Assembly (NCBI RefSeq): GCF_900108485.1
Contig: NZ_FNXF01000006.1
Coordinates: forward strand, 1-64,000
Source of the DNA: Rheinheimera pacifica
Lineage (GTDB): Bacteria; Pseudomonadota; Gammaproteobacteria; Enterobacterales; Alteromonadaceae
DNA: 64,000 bases
Direction: 5' to 3'
Notes under the pieces: model-generated
The model's input: the letters and a program-made list of their open reading frames with translations, nothing else
What the model was told of the DNA's origin: nothing
Database searches by the model: none
Position numbers and translations under genes: made by a program
Shown: piece by piece, positions 16,854-25,883 of the stretch
Position numbering within the stretch: position 1 is the first letter of the stretch
How the letters are laid out: each line of letters opens with the position of its first letter

Positions 16854-17501
16854 ATGCGTAACCTGATGCCTTTGTTGTTGGTGCTTAGTGCCCCGGCATC
16901 TGCCGATTTGTTGTTAAACTATAATGGCTTCTACAACCGGATGAAAAAGCTGCAGCAGCCACAGTACAGCGATATTACACTGGCATTTGCCCTGACAGGA
17001 GAGCGCAGCGGCCAGGCTTGTAAATTCTATAGCCTGGGCCTGAAAAGTGATCGGCATGATATAGCGCTGGATATTGCCGGCAATGGTGAAATCAATTTGC
17101 CGTACGATGAAGCACTAAAAGACAGCAATGCAATACTCGAAGTATTACAGGCCGATAACGGCGAACCCTGCCAGGTGCAGTTCCGGTTGCGCTCACGTAT
17201 GCGGTTGGCGAATGGTTTAAGTTTGGCGGAATTACAGCACTACCGCAGCCAGTTTGATTTACTGCTGGATGATATGGCAGGGCTAAGTAAATACTGGTTA
17301 CCAGACGTTACCGGCGTGATAGTAGAGTTTGCTGATGACGTTACGATGCCGCAACTGGATGCCGCCACGCTGGCGGCAACTCAGTGTCAGGCAAAACGCT
17401 GCCTTATTCACCTCAACAGCACGCTGCCGGAAAACAGCCACTGGTTGTTTAACCAGCGGCCCAGTTACCTGTTACCCCTGATCAACAGCAGCACTAAGTA
17501 A
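16854..17501 (+). CDS. DUF2987 domain secreted protein
   Basis: 215 residues with a short signal peptide (about 17 residues, ending APASA). The mature start LLLNYNGFYNRMKKL is typical of DUF2987 proteins of Alteromonadales and Vibrio relatives. Three or four cysteines suggest disulfides in the periplasm. Function is unknown. It follows the Bax-like gene by one base, which suggests an envelope role, and is convergent with ttcA. Confidence 0.75.
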   Translation: MRNLMPLLLVLSAPASADLLLNYNGFYNRMKKLQQPQYSDITLAFALTGERSGQACKFYSLGLKSDRHDIALDIAGNGEINLPYDEALKDSNAILEVLQADNGEPCQVQFRLRSRMRLANGLSLAELQHYRSQFDLLLDDMAGLSKYWLPDVTGVIVEFADDVTMPQLDAATLAATQCQAKRCLIHLNSTLPENSHWLFNQRPSYLLPLINSSTK

Positions 17502-17516
17502 GCTAAGCACTGCAGT

Positions 17517-18443
17517 TTAACTTAACGCGATAACCTGAACACTGTTATCGCTGTTTTGCTCGTCATATTCATCATTAATCAGCCCTACAGGAATAGCCGG
17601 TACACTTTGTTTATCAAAGGCGGTATCACGTTCCTGCAACTCAGTATCTTTGCTCAGGCCGGCAAAGTCGAACAGGTTTTTGTCTATCATATGGGAGGGC
17701 ACGATATTCTGCATGGCCTGAAACATGGTTTCAATCCGCCCCGGAAAGCGTTTGTCCCAGTCTTGTAGCATCTCTTTTACCACCTGACGCTGCAGGCCGT
17801 CCTGCGAGCCACAAAGGTTGCACGGAATAATCGGAAACTGGCGCGCTATTGAATATTTTTCAATGTCTTTTTCCCGGCAATAAGCCAGCGGCCGGATCAC
17901 GATATGCTCACCATTATCGCTCACCAGTTTAGCCGGCATTGACTTCATTTTGCCGCCATAAAACATATTTAAAAATAAGGTTTCGAGCATATCATCACGA
18001 TGATGGCCCAGCGCTATTTTAGTTGCGCCAAGCTCTTTGGCAGTGCGGTACAAAATACCGCGGCGCAGGCGGGAACACAGCGAGCAGGTGGTTTTGCCCT
18101 CCGGGATTTTGTCCTTAACAATAGAGTAGGTATCTTCAGTGACAATTTTATAGTCAACACCTATGCCGGTCAGATAAGCCGGTAAAACATCAGCCGGGAA
18201 GCCCGGTTGTTTCTGATCCAGATTTACCGCAACCACAGAAAAGTTGATGGGCGCAGACTGTTGCAGGTTTAGCAGAATATCCAGCAGGGTGTAGGAGTCC
18301 TTACCGCCGGATAAACACACCATAATTTTGTCGCCTTCTTCAATCATGTTGAAGTCGGCTATAGCCTGACCAACACCACGACGCAGACGTTTATGCAGTT
18401 TATTCAGATTATATTGGGCTTTAGCTTGCGCTGCGTGAGTCAT
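17517..18443 (-). CDS. ttcA: tRNA 2-thiocytidine(32) synthetase
   Basis: 308 residues from ATG 18443; a TTG seven codons upstream is less likely. It contains the PP-loop [13 protein letters not shown] and two CxxC motifs: CSLC, with a nearby RRG, and CNLCGSQ. These bind the iron-sulfur cluster and the thiolation sulfur. TtcA makes s2C32 in tRNA. It lies next to uspE and fnr, the arrangement found in Shewanella and relatives. Confidence 0.95.
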   Translation of the reverse strand: MTHAAQAKAQYNLNKLHKRLRRGVGQAIADFNMIEEGDKIMVCLSGGKDSYTLLDILLNLQQSAPINFSVVAVNLDQKQPGFPADVLPAYLTGIGVDYKIVTEDTYSIVKDKIPEGKTTCSLCSRLRRGILYRTAKELGATKIALGHHRDDMLETLFLNMFYGGKMKSMPAKLVSDNGEHIVIRPLAYCREKDIEKYSIARQFPIIPCNLCGSQDGLQRQVVKEMLQDWDKRFPGRIETMFQAMQNIVPSHMIDKNLFDFAGLSKDTELQERDTAFDKQSVPAIPVGLINDEYDEQNSDNSVQVIALS

Positions 18444-18524
18444 AAACACTACTACCAGAAACAAAAATGGCGCACATTATAGCCAAAGGTGCGCCAATAC
18501 CAAAGCTGTGCTGCAGGATAAAAC

Positions 18525-19457
18525 TCAGTCTTTCTGCAATGGACAAACAAAATTGGCCGGTTTTACCGCCAGTACATCACAGTCCAGCCGATCTATAACG
18601 TGCTCGGCGGTATTGCCAATAATGGCAGCCGATAGTCCGGTGCGGCCAATAGTACCAATAACCACCATTTCGGCGTCCAGTTTAGAGGCTATTTGCGGTA
18701 ATACGTCTTCAGGCATGCCTTCCATAACATGGCAGTGCTGGCTGTCGATATCAAACTGTTTTGCCAGCGCGGTTACGGCATCTGCATGATGGTGTTTCAT
18801 GGTGCTGTTATATTCCTGCGGGTTAAACTCCGGAATTTCTATCGCAATATTTACCGGAGTACCGGGAAAAGCATTCACCAAATGTGTTTTAGCGCTTAGC
18901 ATGGTTGCCATCTGCATGGCTTTGGCAATAACACGCTGATTTAGCGATAAATGGTGTTCCTGTTCGCTGCCTGCGTTAACTGCGGCAATAATATTGCCGC
19001 CTTGCGGCCAGTCGTGATCTTTAACCAGTAATACCGGGCAGGGGCATTTGCGCAGTACATGCCAGTCGGTCGGGGTAAAAATCATTGATTTAAGTACATC
19101 ATGATCATGAGTGCCTTTAATCACCAGATCGTAGTTATCTTCCAGCACGGCATGCACTATGGCCTCAAACGGGCGGCTGTGCCAAACTACTTTAATGACG
19201 ATATTTAAGCCAGCGGCACGATAGCGTTCAGTAAGCTCGCTGATCCACATTTCGCGATCTTTAATAACCGCCTGGCGCATAGATTCACGTTCCTCGCCAG
19301 ACAGCATGGTGGTCATTTCGTAGGAAAAATCGTAAACCGATAAAAAAGCGGTAAGCTTGCCGCCTTGTAAGCGGATTAACTCTATGGCCCGGTTAAGTGC
19401 TTTTTGTTGTTCTACACTGGGGTCCAGTACAACTAACACATTATTGTAAGCTGACAT
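18525..19457 (-). CDS. uspE: Universal stress protein E, tandem Usp domains
   Basis: 310 residues from ATG 19457, which has GGAG 6 bases upstream. It has two Usp domains: residues 1-150 starting YNNVLVVLDPS, and 155-310 ending in VVIGTIGRTGLSAAIIGNTAEHV. The second holds the G-x-x-G-R-T/S-G nucleotide loop. It is a cytoplasmic stress protein. The position next to fnr matches the E. coli fnr-uspE neighbourhood. Confidence 0.93.
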   Translation of the reverse strand: MSAYNNVLVVLDPSVEQQKALNRAIELIRLQGGKLTAFLSVYDFSYEMTTMLSGEERESMRQAVIKDREMWISELTERYRAAGLNIVIKVVWHSRPFEAIVHAVLEDNYDLVIKGTHDHDVLKSMIFTPTDWHVLRKCPCPVLLVKDHDWPQGGNIIAAVNAGSEQEHHLSLNQRVIAKAMQMATMLSAKTHLVNAFPGTPVNIAIEIPEFNPQEYNSTMKHHHADAVTALAKQFDIDSQHCHVMEGMPEDVLPQIASKLDAEMVVIGTIGRTGLSAAIIGNTAEHVIDRLDCDVLAVKPANFVCPLQKD

Positions 19458-19515
19458 AAACTGCTCCACTTTGCGATTTTGTCTTTAAGTGTAGTCAAAT
19501 TAACACTGTTTGCCT

Positions 19516-19547
19516 GCCTTTAACTTGCGCTGGCGCAAGTTAAAGGC
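19516..19547. repeat. 32-bp perfect inverted repeat between fnr and uspE
   Basis: GCCTTTAACTTGCGC at 19516-19530 and GCGCAAGTTAAAGGC at 19533-19547 are exact reverse complements around TG. In RNA this is a stem of about 14 bp with a tight loop. There is no T tract on either side, so it is not a standard terminator. It could stabilise or process the fnr-uspE transcript, or it may be a protein site. Confidence 0.8.
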
Positions 19548-19555
19548 TACGCATG

Positions 19556-20269
19556 TCAGCAATGAGCCGTCAGGGCGGCCAGTTTGGATAGAGCGGCCTG
19601 GTCTTTAATACTAATCAGTTTACCGTCTACCTGAATGAGTTGCTCTTTATCCAGTTTACTCAGTAAACGGCTGATAGTTTCTACTGTCAGGCCCAGATAA
19701 TTACCAATGTCACTGCGGGTCATGGTTAAACGGAAGTCATTGGCTGAAAAGCCGCGGCTGGCATAGCGCTGGCCCAGCTGAGATAAAAAGGTTGCCAGTT
19801 TTTGTTCTGCGGTTTTGCGGTTTAACAGCAACATCATTTGCTGATCAGCCTGAATATCTTCGCTCATCAGCCGCATAATCTGCTGGCGTAACCTTGGTAG
19901 CTGGTCGAGCAAGGTTTCCAGATTTGGCAGCGGAATTTCGCATACCATGGCGGTTTCCAGTGTTTCTGCGTAGCTTGGGTGCAGTTGTTTGCTTAAACCG
20001 TCAAAACCAACAATATCGCCCGGCAAATGAAAACCGGTAATTTGCTGTTCACCCTGATCGGTCAGGGTAAAGGTTTTAAAAGAGCCGGTACGAATAGCAT
20101 ACAGGCATTTCTGCGCCTGGCCGGCTTCAAACAGCATATCACCTTTGTGCATCGGTTTTTTGCGCTGAATAATGTCATCCAGCCGGGTTAACTCGTTGTC
20201 GTTTAAACTAAAGGGTAAACATAGCTGGCTGAAACCGCAGTCCTGACAGTTAATGGCGGAACGTTGCAT
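19556..20269 (-). CDS. fnr: Oxygen-sensing Fnr/EtrA transcriptional regulator
   Basis: 237 residues. The N-terminal cysteines at 8, 11 and 17 plus Cys 110 fit the C-x2-C-x5-C...C ligand set for the oxygen-labile 4Fe-4S cluster. A cyclic-nucleotide-binding-like beta-roll follows. The recognition helix [10 protein letters not shown] is identical to E. coli FNR, so the target should be TTGAT-N4-ATCAA. The spacing matches the family. It lies directly downstream of the cbb3 oxidase assembly genes, which Fnr often controls. Confidence 0.95.
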   Translation of the reverse strand: MQRSAINCQDCGFSQLCLPFSLNDNELTRLDDIIQRKKPMHKGDMLFEAGQAQKCLYAIRTGSFKTFTLTDQGEQQITGFHLPGDIVGFDGLSKQLHPSYAETLETAMVCEIPLPNLETLLDQLPRLRQQIMRLMSEDIQADQQMMLLLNRKTAEQKLATFLSQLGQRYASRGFSANDFRLTMTRSDIGNYLGLTVETISRLLSKLDKEQLIQVDGKLISIKDQAALSKLAALTAHC

Positions 20270-20305
20270 AACAGTATCCTTGCCTTTATAGATAATAGTG
20301 ACAGC

Positions 20306-20980
20306 TTAAAAAACCATACGTTTTATAGCAAGCCATATTGTATAACTGCCGTAAATTGCCAGCATGGCCGCTGCGGCATATCGCACCGCAGTGTGGCTTT
20401 TAACCTTGTTCATCAGCTGTGCGGCACTGCCAGTCAGTAAAATAGCCGGTAAGGTGCCCAAGCCAAAAGCCAGCATTAAAATAGCGCCGTTGCCAGCACT
20501 GCCACTGGCCAGGCTCCAGCCTAAAGCACTGTATACCAGCCCGCAGGGCAGTGCCCCCCAGCATAAACCATAGGCATAAGCTTTGGTTATGGAATCTAAT
20601 GGCAAAAAACGCCGTGAGAGAGGCTGCACATAGTGCCACAGTTTTTGGCCGGCTTTTTCCAGCAGCAATAAACCAAACCATAACCGGCTGATATACAGTG
20701 CCATCATAATCAATAAAATACCGGCCACTAAGCGCAGCCATAGCATTGAAGCACCCGCCATTTGCATGGCACTGACGCCGGCATAACCGACTACAGCGCC
20801 AAATATGGCATAGGTAGTAAGCCGGCCTGCGCTTAATGTCAGTTGCAGTAAAAACTTTTTCGCCGTACTTTGTGCTGGCATGGCCAGTTGCAAAGCGCCG
20901 ACAATGCCGCCACACATCACCAGGCAATGGCCGCTGCCCAGAAAACCTATCAGTAACGCTGCAAGCAGATCACTGCTCAT
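20306..20980 (-). CDS. SafE/TauE-type (DsbD-like) membrane protein of the cbb3 cluster
   Basis: 224 residues with about six membrane helices. It belongs to the sulfite exporter TauE/SafE (UreH-like) group, as shown by FLGSGHCLVMCGGI and AYGLCWGALPCGLVYSAL, each carrying cysteine pairs. Similar genes sit between ccoS and fnr in related genera and may take part in copper or thiol handling for oxidase maturation. That role is inferred from position. Its ATG overlaps the ccoS stop (ATGA). Confidence 0.8.
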   Translation of the reverse strand: MSSDLLAALLIGFLGSGHCLVMCGGIVGALQLAMPAQSTAKKFLLQLTLSAGRLTTYAIFGAVVGYAGVSAMQMAGASMLWLRLVAGILLIMMALYISRLWFGLLLLEKAGQKLWHYVQPLSRRFLPLDSITKAYAYGLCWGALPCGLVYSALGWSLASGSAGNGAILMLAFGLGTLPAILLTGSAAQLMNKVKSHTAVRYAAAAMLAIYGSYTIWLAIKRMVF

Positions 20981-21156
20981 GGCGCAGGAGGGTCTTGTTT
21001 ATCTTTATTGGCTACGGTTTTTTCATCAAACAGTATGCTGAAGCCTTCTTTATCCAGATCTTCAAACTGTCTGCTGCGAACCGCCCAGAAAAATACCGCC
21101 AGACCAATTAGCACAAACAAAATAGCAATCGGGATCAGAACATAAATAACACTCAT
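20977..21156 (-). CDS. ccoS: Cbb3-type oxidase assembly protein CcoS
   Basis: 59 residues, MSVIYVLIPIAILFVLIGLA at the start, then FFWAVRSRQFEDLDKEGF. This is the CcoS signature: one TM helix followed by a W-A-V-x-S-x-Q-F/Y-x-D-L-x motif. CcoS is needed for assembly of the cbb3 oxidase. It is tightly packed: its ATG overlaps the ccoI stop by one base (TAATG), and its TGA overlaps the next gene ATG. Confidence 0.93.
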   Translation of the reverse strand: MSVIYVLIPIAILFVLIGLAVFFWAVRSRQFEDLDKEGFSILFDEKTVANKDKQDPPAP

Positions 21157-23534
21157 TATTTGAGCAGCCTTAACGAATTTGATACCACCAGCAACGAGCT
21201 GAACGACATACCAATGACAGCGATATAAGGTGAAACAAAACCGGCAACTGCCAGCGGAATAATGATCAGGTTATAACCAACCGACCAGGCCAGATTCTGC
21301 CTGATACCGCGTTGTGCCGCCTTGCTGCCCTGCAGTAAAGTGGCAATTAAGCCGATATCATGTTGTAACAATACCACATCGGCCTGATTTTTAGATAAAT
21401 CTGTACCCGATTGCATGGCCACAGAAACATGGGCAGCATGAAAGCTCGGGCTGTCATTTATTCCATCACCGAGCATCAGCACTTTATGACCGGCGCTAAC
21501 CAGGTTCGTTATTTCAGCCACTTTTTGCTCAGGCGAGCAGCCTTTAATCATCTGGTTGAACCCAAGCTGTTGCTGCAGTTTATCAGCCTGATCTGAGCTG
21601 TCGCCGGTTAGCATCAGCAGTTGATAGCCTTGTTGTTGCAACTGACTGACAAGCGCCGGCACTTCCTGGCGCAGGGCATCATGCAAGCTAACTGCGGCAA
21701 TAAGCTGGTTATCTGCACACAGATATACCATTGCCTTAGCTTGGGGTGTTACGGCACAAAAGGCCGCGCTGCCCACTTTGATTTGCCTGCTGTTAAACTG
21801 TGCACTGATACCACTGCCGACAACAATGTTTACCTGCTCAAGTGCCAGTTTTGTGCTCAGGCTGGAGCTAAATGCCCGGCCAATAGGGTGCTCGGAATAC
21901 GCTTCCAGATTGGCTATCAGGTTCAGGGCCTGCTCTTCGCTGTAATCGCTGCTAAACAGCGTAACGTCAGATACAGAAAACCGCCCTTCGGTCAGGGTGC
22001 CGGTTTTGTCAAAAACAATATGGGTCAGCTCGGGCAGGACATCCAGCACCTGAGCGTTTTTGATCAAAATACCGCTACGGTTAAGCCGGGCCAGTGCACA
22101 GGTAATGGCTGTGGGGGTAGCCAGGCTAAGCGCGCAGGGACAGGTTGCCACCAGTACTGACAGCGTTACCCAAAATGCGCGGTCGGCATCGAGCCAAAAG
22201 TACCACAATACAAAAGTGGCAGCGGCTATAATAAGCAAGCGTTCAACAAAGTATTTTGCCAGCCGGTCGGTGCGCTGCAGCACGGCGGGCTTTTGGCTTA
22301 ATGTGCGTTGTTGCAGCGCAATAATCTGCCCCAGCCGGGATGATGCCAGCGGTTTGCTGACATTAACCTGCAGCAGGCCATCATGGTTAATGCTGCCTGC
22401 CATGACCAGATCACCAATGTTTTTACTAACCGGCGCATATTCACCGGTCAGCATTGATTCATCGGCGGAGCTCTGGCCGCTGATAATCTGGCCATCTGCG
22501 GCTATGGTTTCCCCCGGCTTTACCAGAATGCAGTCACCGCTTTGCAATCTTCTGGCTGATACAGCCTGTTGTTCGTCGTTCTTTAGCAGGGTGGCGGTTA
22601 CCGGCATTATTTTCAGCAAATTACTGGTAGCATCGCGTGCGCGTGAGCGGGCGCGGTACTCAAAAAACTTACCCAGCTGTAGTAAGAAAGTAAACATACA
22701 TACCGATTCAAAATACACTTCACCGGTGCTAAATGCGGTAGCGTAGGCTGAAGCAAAGAAGGTGTAGTAAATTGCCAGGCTAACCGGTACATCCATATTC
22801 ATTTGCCGGGCCTTCACACTGCGCCAGGCACTACTGACAAAGGGCAGGGCAGCATAAAGCACTACCGGCAGTGTTAGCAGCAGGCTTATCCAGCGCAAAT
22901 ACCCCTGATGTGATGCATCTATGCCGGTATATTCACCAAAATACAGTGCCACGGCCAGCATCATTACCTGCATGGTCATAATGCCGGATACGGCCAAACG
23001 TTTCAGATACCGGCTAAGCTCGAGTTTAAAAACCTGCTCTTCCTGATCGGCGATAAAGGGGCTGGCCTGATAGCCTATACTGGCAAGGCTTTTCAGAATA
23101 CCGCTAAGCGGTGTGGTATCAGCGCGCCACAGCAGATGGCAGCGCTGCGTAGTAGAATTAACATTAACCTGATGCACAGCTGGCAACTGGCGCAGCTGTT
23201 TTTCAATTAACCAGGCACAGGCGGCGCAGCTCATACCGCTGATAGACAGCTCCAGCTCTGTCAGCTCGCCCTGTTTATTGCTGATATCTTCCAGCACCTG
23301 GGGGGCATCAAAGCTGCTAAGCTCAGCCTCAAGCTCTTTGGGTATAGCGTTAGCCCGGCTGGCAGGTTCAGTACGAAAGCGGTAGTAGTCGGCTAAATTG
23401 CTGCTGATAATGGTATCAGCCACAGCCAGACAGCCAGCGCAACAAAACTGGCGCTGGCGGGCATCAAATTCAAGCAGAAATGAAGTGCCTGAGGGCACTG
23501 GTTCATGGCAATGAAAGCAATATACTGCACTCAC
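21156..23534 (-). CDS. ccoI: Cu+-exporting P-type ATPase for cbb3 assembly
   Basis: 792 residues. The N-terminal cysteine module (CFHCHEP, FCCAGC) is typical of CcoI/FixI. An HMA domain with CAAC at 103-106 (SGMSCAACAW) follows. Eight TM helices carry the copper motif CPC in ATCPCALSLATP, the phosphorylation site DKTGT and the hinge GDGINDSP. It pumps Cu+ outward for metallation of the CcoN CuB site. It sits between ccoH and ccoS. Confidence 0.95.
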   Translation of the reverse strand: MSAVYCFHCHEPVPSGTSFLLEFDARQRQFCCAGCLAVADTIISSNLADYYRFRTEPASRANAIPKELEAELSSFDAPQVLEDISNKQGELTELELSISGMSCAACAWLIEKQLRQLPAVHQVNVNSTTQRCHLLWRADTTPLSGILKSLASIGYQASPFIADQEEQVFKLELSRYLKRLAVSGIMTMQVMMLAVALYFGEYTGIDASHQGYLRWISLLLTLPVVLYAALPFVSSAWRSVKARQMNMDVPVSLAIYYTFFASAYATAFSTGEVYFESVCMFTFLLQLGKFFEYRARSRARDATSNLLKIMPVTATLLKNDEQQAVSARRLQSGDCILVKPGETIAADGQIISGQSSADESMLTGEYAPVSKNIGDLVMAGSINHDGLLQVNVSKPLASSRLGQIIALQQRTLSQKPAVLQRTDRLAKYFVERLLIIAAATFVLWYFWLDADRAFWVTLSVLVATCPCALSLATPTAITCALARLNRSGILIKNAQVLDVLPELTHIVFDKTGTLTEGRFSVSDVTLFSSDYSEEQALNLIANLEAYSEHPIGRAFSSSLSTKLALEQVNIVVGSGISAQFNSRQIKVGSAAFCAVTPQAKAMVYLCADNQLIAAVSLHDALRQEVPALVSQLQQQGYQLLMLTGDSSDQADKLQQQLGFNQMIKGCSPEQKVAEITNLVSAGHKVLMLGDGINDSPSFHAAHVSVAMQSGTDLSKNQADVVLLQHDIGLIATLLQGSKAAQRGIRQNLAWSVGYNLIIIPLAVAGFVSPYIAVIGMSFSSLLVVSNSLRLLK

Positions 23535-23546
23535 TTAGGCGCCCTG

Positions 23547-24032
23547 TTAGTAGCCAAGCTTAATTTCAGTTTCAACAGGCAGTTCAAGTGTAGCGCGCAG
23601 TTTCCAGTCTCTGGACGCGTCAGACACAACTAATTGCCACTTGCCTGTTGGGGTAATGGGTAATTTTGCCACATAAAGCAGCTCGCCACTGCGCTCAGCA
23701 TCCAGCGCAAAATCACGCTCGGCCAGAGTAGGGTGATAAAAGTCCAGGTGTATTGCACCGTCCAGCACGCTATTCTCAGCAAAACGTACTACGGCGCTAT
23801 CGCCGGCAATTAATACTCTGGCATCAAGGTTACGCAGTGCTGCTTCACGGTATTTAGCCAGTTGCATATTAATAGCCCGGCCTTCTTTGTAGTAGTCGTC
23901 AACCACCAGATCAGGAATATGTTGCTGCATTATATATACGGAATGCACGGCTTTTAATGCTGTGGCAACAGGAATGGCTATTAAAATCCAGGGCCACAGC
24001 TGCTTATACCAGGGTTTAGTGTCTTGCTGCAT
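23547..24032 (-). CDS. ccoH: Cbb3 oxidase assembly protein CcoH/FixH
   Basis: 161 residues with one N-terminal TM helix (residues 12-32) and a periplasmic FixH domain. The domain contains the segment DDYYKEGRAINMQLAKYREA. FixH family members are assembly factors associated with cbb3 oxidase and CcoI. The gene lies between ccoP and ccoI. Confidence 0.9.
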   Translation of the reverse strand: MQQDTKPWYKQLWPWILIAIPVATALKAVHSVYIMQQHIPDLVVDDYYKEGRAINMQLAKYREAALRNLDARVLIAGDSAVVRFAENSVLDGAIHLDFYHPTLAERDFALDAERSGELLYVAKLPITPTGKWQLVVSDASRDWKLRATLELPVETEIKLGY

Positions 24033-24054
24033 AAAGATCCTTACGCTAATAACA

Positions 24055-24077
24055 ATAAGCCCCGAAACGGGGCTTAT
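24055..24077 (-). terminator. Stem-loop between ccoNOQP and ccoHIS
   Basis: ATAAGCCCCG at 24055-24064 and CGGGGCTTAT at 24068-24077 pair across AAA. On the minus strand it is followed by a broken T-rich stretch (TTGTTATTAG), so it is more likely an attenuator or transcript-stabilising hairpin than a full stop. It separates the structural from the assembly genes. Confidence 0.55.
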
Positions 24078-24100
24078 AAAGGCAGAACAACGCTTTACAG

Positions 24101-25084
24101 TTATTGCTGATCTGCTGGTTTTTCCGGATTCGCTAAACGATAAACATAGGCGGTAAGAATATGCACTTTATCTTCGCCCAATGTCTGTTTAAAGGCTGGC
24201 ATTACACCATTACGGCCTTTAGTCAGCGTTTCTTCTACTGCACGGGCAGAACCGCCGTATAACCAGATATTGTCTGTCAGGTTAGGCGCGCCAAACGGCA
24301 GGTTGTGTGCGAGGCTGCCTTTACCGTCAGCACCATGACAGGCAGCACACATACCAAATTTAGCTTTACCTGCTTCAGCGTCACGTTCATTTACCGAGCG
24401 GCCTGACAGGCTCAGTACATAAGCTGTCATTTCTTTAATGCCTTGCTCACCGAGTGCATCAAACCAGCCTGGCATTACCGCTTTGCGGCCGTGCAGCAGG
24501 GTCTCTTTGATTTTGTCCGGCGTGCCACCGTACAGCCAATCATTGTCTGTTAGGTTAGGGAAGCCATGCTGACCACGGGCATTAGAACCGTGACACAGCG
24601 CGCAGTTTTGCAAAAATAAGCGCTGGCCAATTTTAATCGCGTCATCATCATAAGCCAGATCTAACACATCACGTTTGGCAAATTGCTGAAATACCGGGCC
24701 ATAAATTTCGTCAGCACGTACCATTTCGCGGTCAAACTCAACGTTACGGCCTTCTTCTACCGCTTTTACAACGGCTAATTGCGACTGTTCCAGCGATTTA
24801 ACACCCTGATTTGAGCTGGTCCAGCCTAAAAAGCCTTTCCAGTTACCCAGGCCAGGGTAGGCCGCTAGATAAAATACCGACCATACCAATGTCAGAATGA
24901 ACATATAAGTCCACCAACGTGGTAACGGGTTGTTTATCTCTTCAATACCGTCCACAACGTGGCCGGTAGTTTCGTCTTCAGGTACACCAACATAATTTTT
25001 CAGGTTCCAGGTCAGCAGTATCGCACAGCCGATCAGCACCGGAAGGGTTAACACTATGATCCAAGCACTCCAAAAGCTACTCAT
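24101..25084 (-). CDS. ccoP: Cbb3 cytochrome oxidase diheme subunit CcoP
   Basis: 327 residues from ATG 25084; the longer frame back to 25201 runs antisense-like through ccoQ. An N-terminal TM helix (5-27) and a second one near 58-75 precede two cytochrome c domains. Their heme motifs are CALCH at 161-165 and CAACH at 246-250, with axial Met candidates in VMPGW and VMPAF. It passes electrons from cytochrome c to CcoO. Its start overlaps ccoQ by 8 bases. Confidence 0.95.
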   Translation of the reverse strand: MSSFWSAWIIVLTLPVLIGCAILLTWNLKNYVGVPEDETTGHVVDGIEEINNPLPRWWTYMFILTLVWSVFYLAAYPGLGNWKGFLGWTSSNQGVKSLEQSQLAVVKAVEEGRNVEFDREMVRADEIYGPVFQQFAKRDVLDLAYDDDAIKIGQRLFLQNCALCHGSNARGQHGFPNLTDNDWLYGGTPDKIKETLLHGRKAVMPGWFDALGEQGIKEMTAYVLSLSGRSVNERDAEAGKAKFGMCAACHGADGKGSLAHNLPFGAPNLTDNIWLYGGSARAVEETLTKGRNGVMPAFKQTLGEDKVHILTAYVYRLANPEKPADQQ

Positions 25085-25262
25085 GATCCGACTCCTGTTT
25101 GGTTTTTTGTTGTGCTTTTTGTTCGTCTTCAAACACCAGGTTTGCCGCCTGATCAAAGTCTGTTTTACGTTTTTTGCTGTAAGCCCAGATGACAAAAGCA
25201 ATAAACGCGATGAACAAAATGACGGTAAAAATACTGTGTATCGTTGCGTATTCCATTGGCAT
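25077..25262 (-). CDS. ccoQ: Cbb3 oxidase small subunit CcoQ/FixQ
   Basis: 61 residues with one TM helix (SIFTVILFIAFIAFVIWAY) followed by a charged cytoplasmic tail, typical of CcoQ. CcoQ stabilises the oxidase complex. The ATG overlaps the ccoO stop (TAATG). Confidence 0.9.
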   Translation of the reverse strand: MPMEYATIHSIFTVILFIAFIAFVIWAYSKKRKTDFDQAANLVFEDEQKAQQKTKQESDHE

Positions 25263-25873
25263 TACTTCAGGTGCGTGCCAAGCGACTGCAGATAAGCTAT
25301 CAGCGCTTGCATTTCAGTTTTACCCTGTACAGCCGCAGCAGCACCTTCGATGTCTTCATCGCTATATGGCACACCAAAACGCTGTAACACCTGCATTTTT
25401 TTCGCTGTATATTTACCATCCAGCACATTGGTATCCAGCCATGGGAAAGCAGGCATATTGGATTGCGGTACCACTGAGCGCGGGTCCATTAAGTGAGCGT
25501 GGTGCCAGTCGTCGCTGTAGCGCTCACCCACACGGGCCAGATCAGGGCCGGTACGTTTAGAGCCCCACAGGAACGGGTGATCCCATACACTTTCACCGGC
25601 AACAGAGTAGTGGCCATAACGCTCGACCTCTGCTCTGAATGGTCGGATCATCTGGCTATGGCAACCGACACAACCTTCGCGGATATAGATATCACGGCCT
25701 TCAAGTTGTAAAGCGGTGTAAGGTGTCATACCGTCTACCGGTTGCGTGGTTTCATCCATAAAAAACAGCGGTGTAATCAGTACCAGAGTACCAAAGCTGA
25801 TGGCCACGATACTGAGTATTGCTAGCAGGCCAACACTTCTTTCAATTTTGTCATGATGATTCTTATTTGACAT
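25262..25873 (-). CDS. ccoO: Cbb3 oxidase monoheme cytochrome c subunit CcoO
   Basis: 203 residues with one N-terminal TM anchor (about 15-38). The heme motif CVGCH is at 68-72 in the family block [29 protein letters not shown] and the [14 protein letters not shown] region follow. The axial Met is likely in SNMPAF. It lies 10 bases after ccoN. Confidence 0.96.
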   Translation of the reverse strand: MSNKNHHDKIERSVGLLAILSIVAISFGTLVLITPLFFMDETTQPVDGMTPYTALQLEGRDIYIREGCVGCHSQMIRPFRAEVERYGHYSVAGESVWDHPFLWGSKRTGPDLARVGERYSDDWHHAHLMDPRSVVPQSNMPAFPWLDTNVLDGKYTAKKMQVLQRFGVPYSDEDIEGAAAAVQGKTEMQALIAYLQSLGTHLK

Positions 25874-25883
25874 GATTTACCTC

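Noticed and set aside
25085-25201. 39-residue N-terminal extension of ccoP
   Set aside because: It lies within ccoQ in another frame, is basic and unlike CcoP; ATG 25084 gives the standard N-terminal TM helix.
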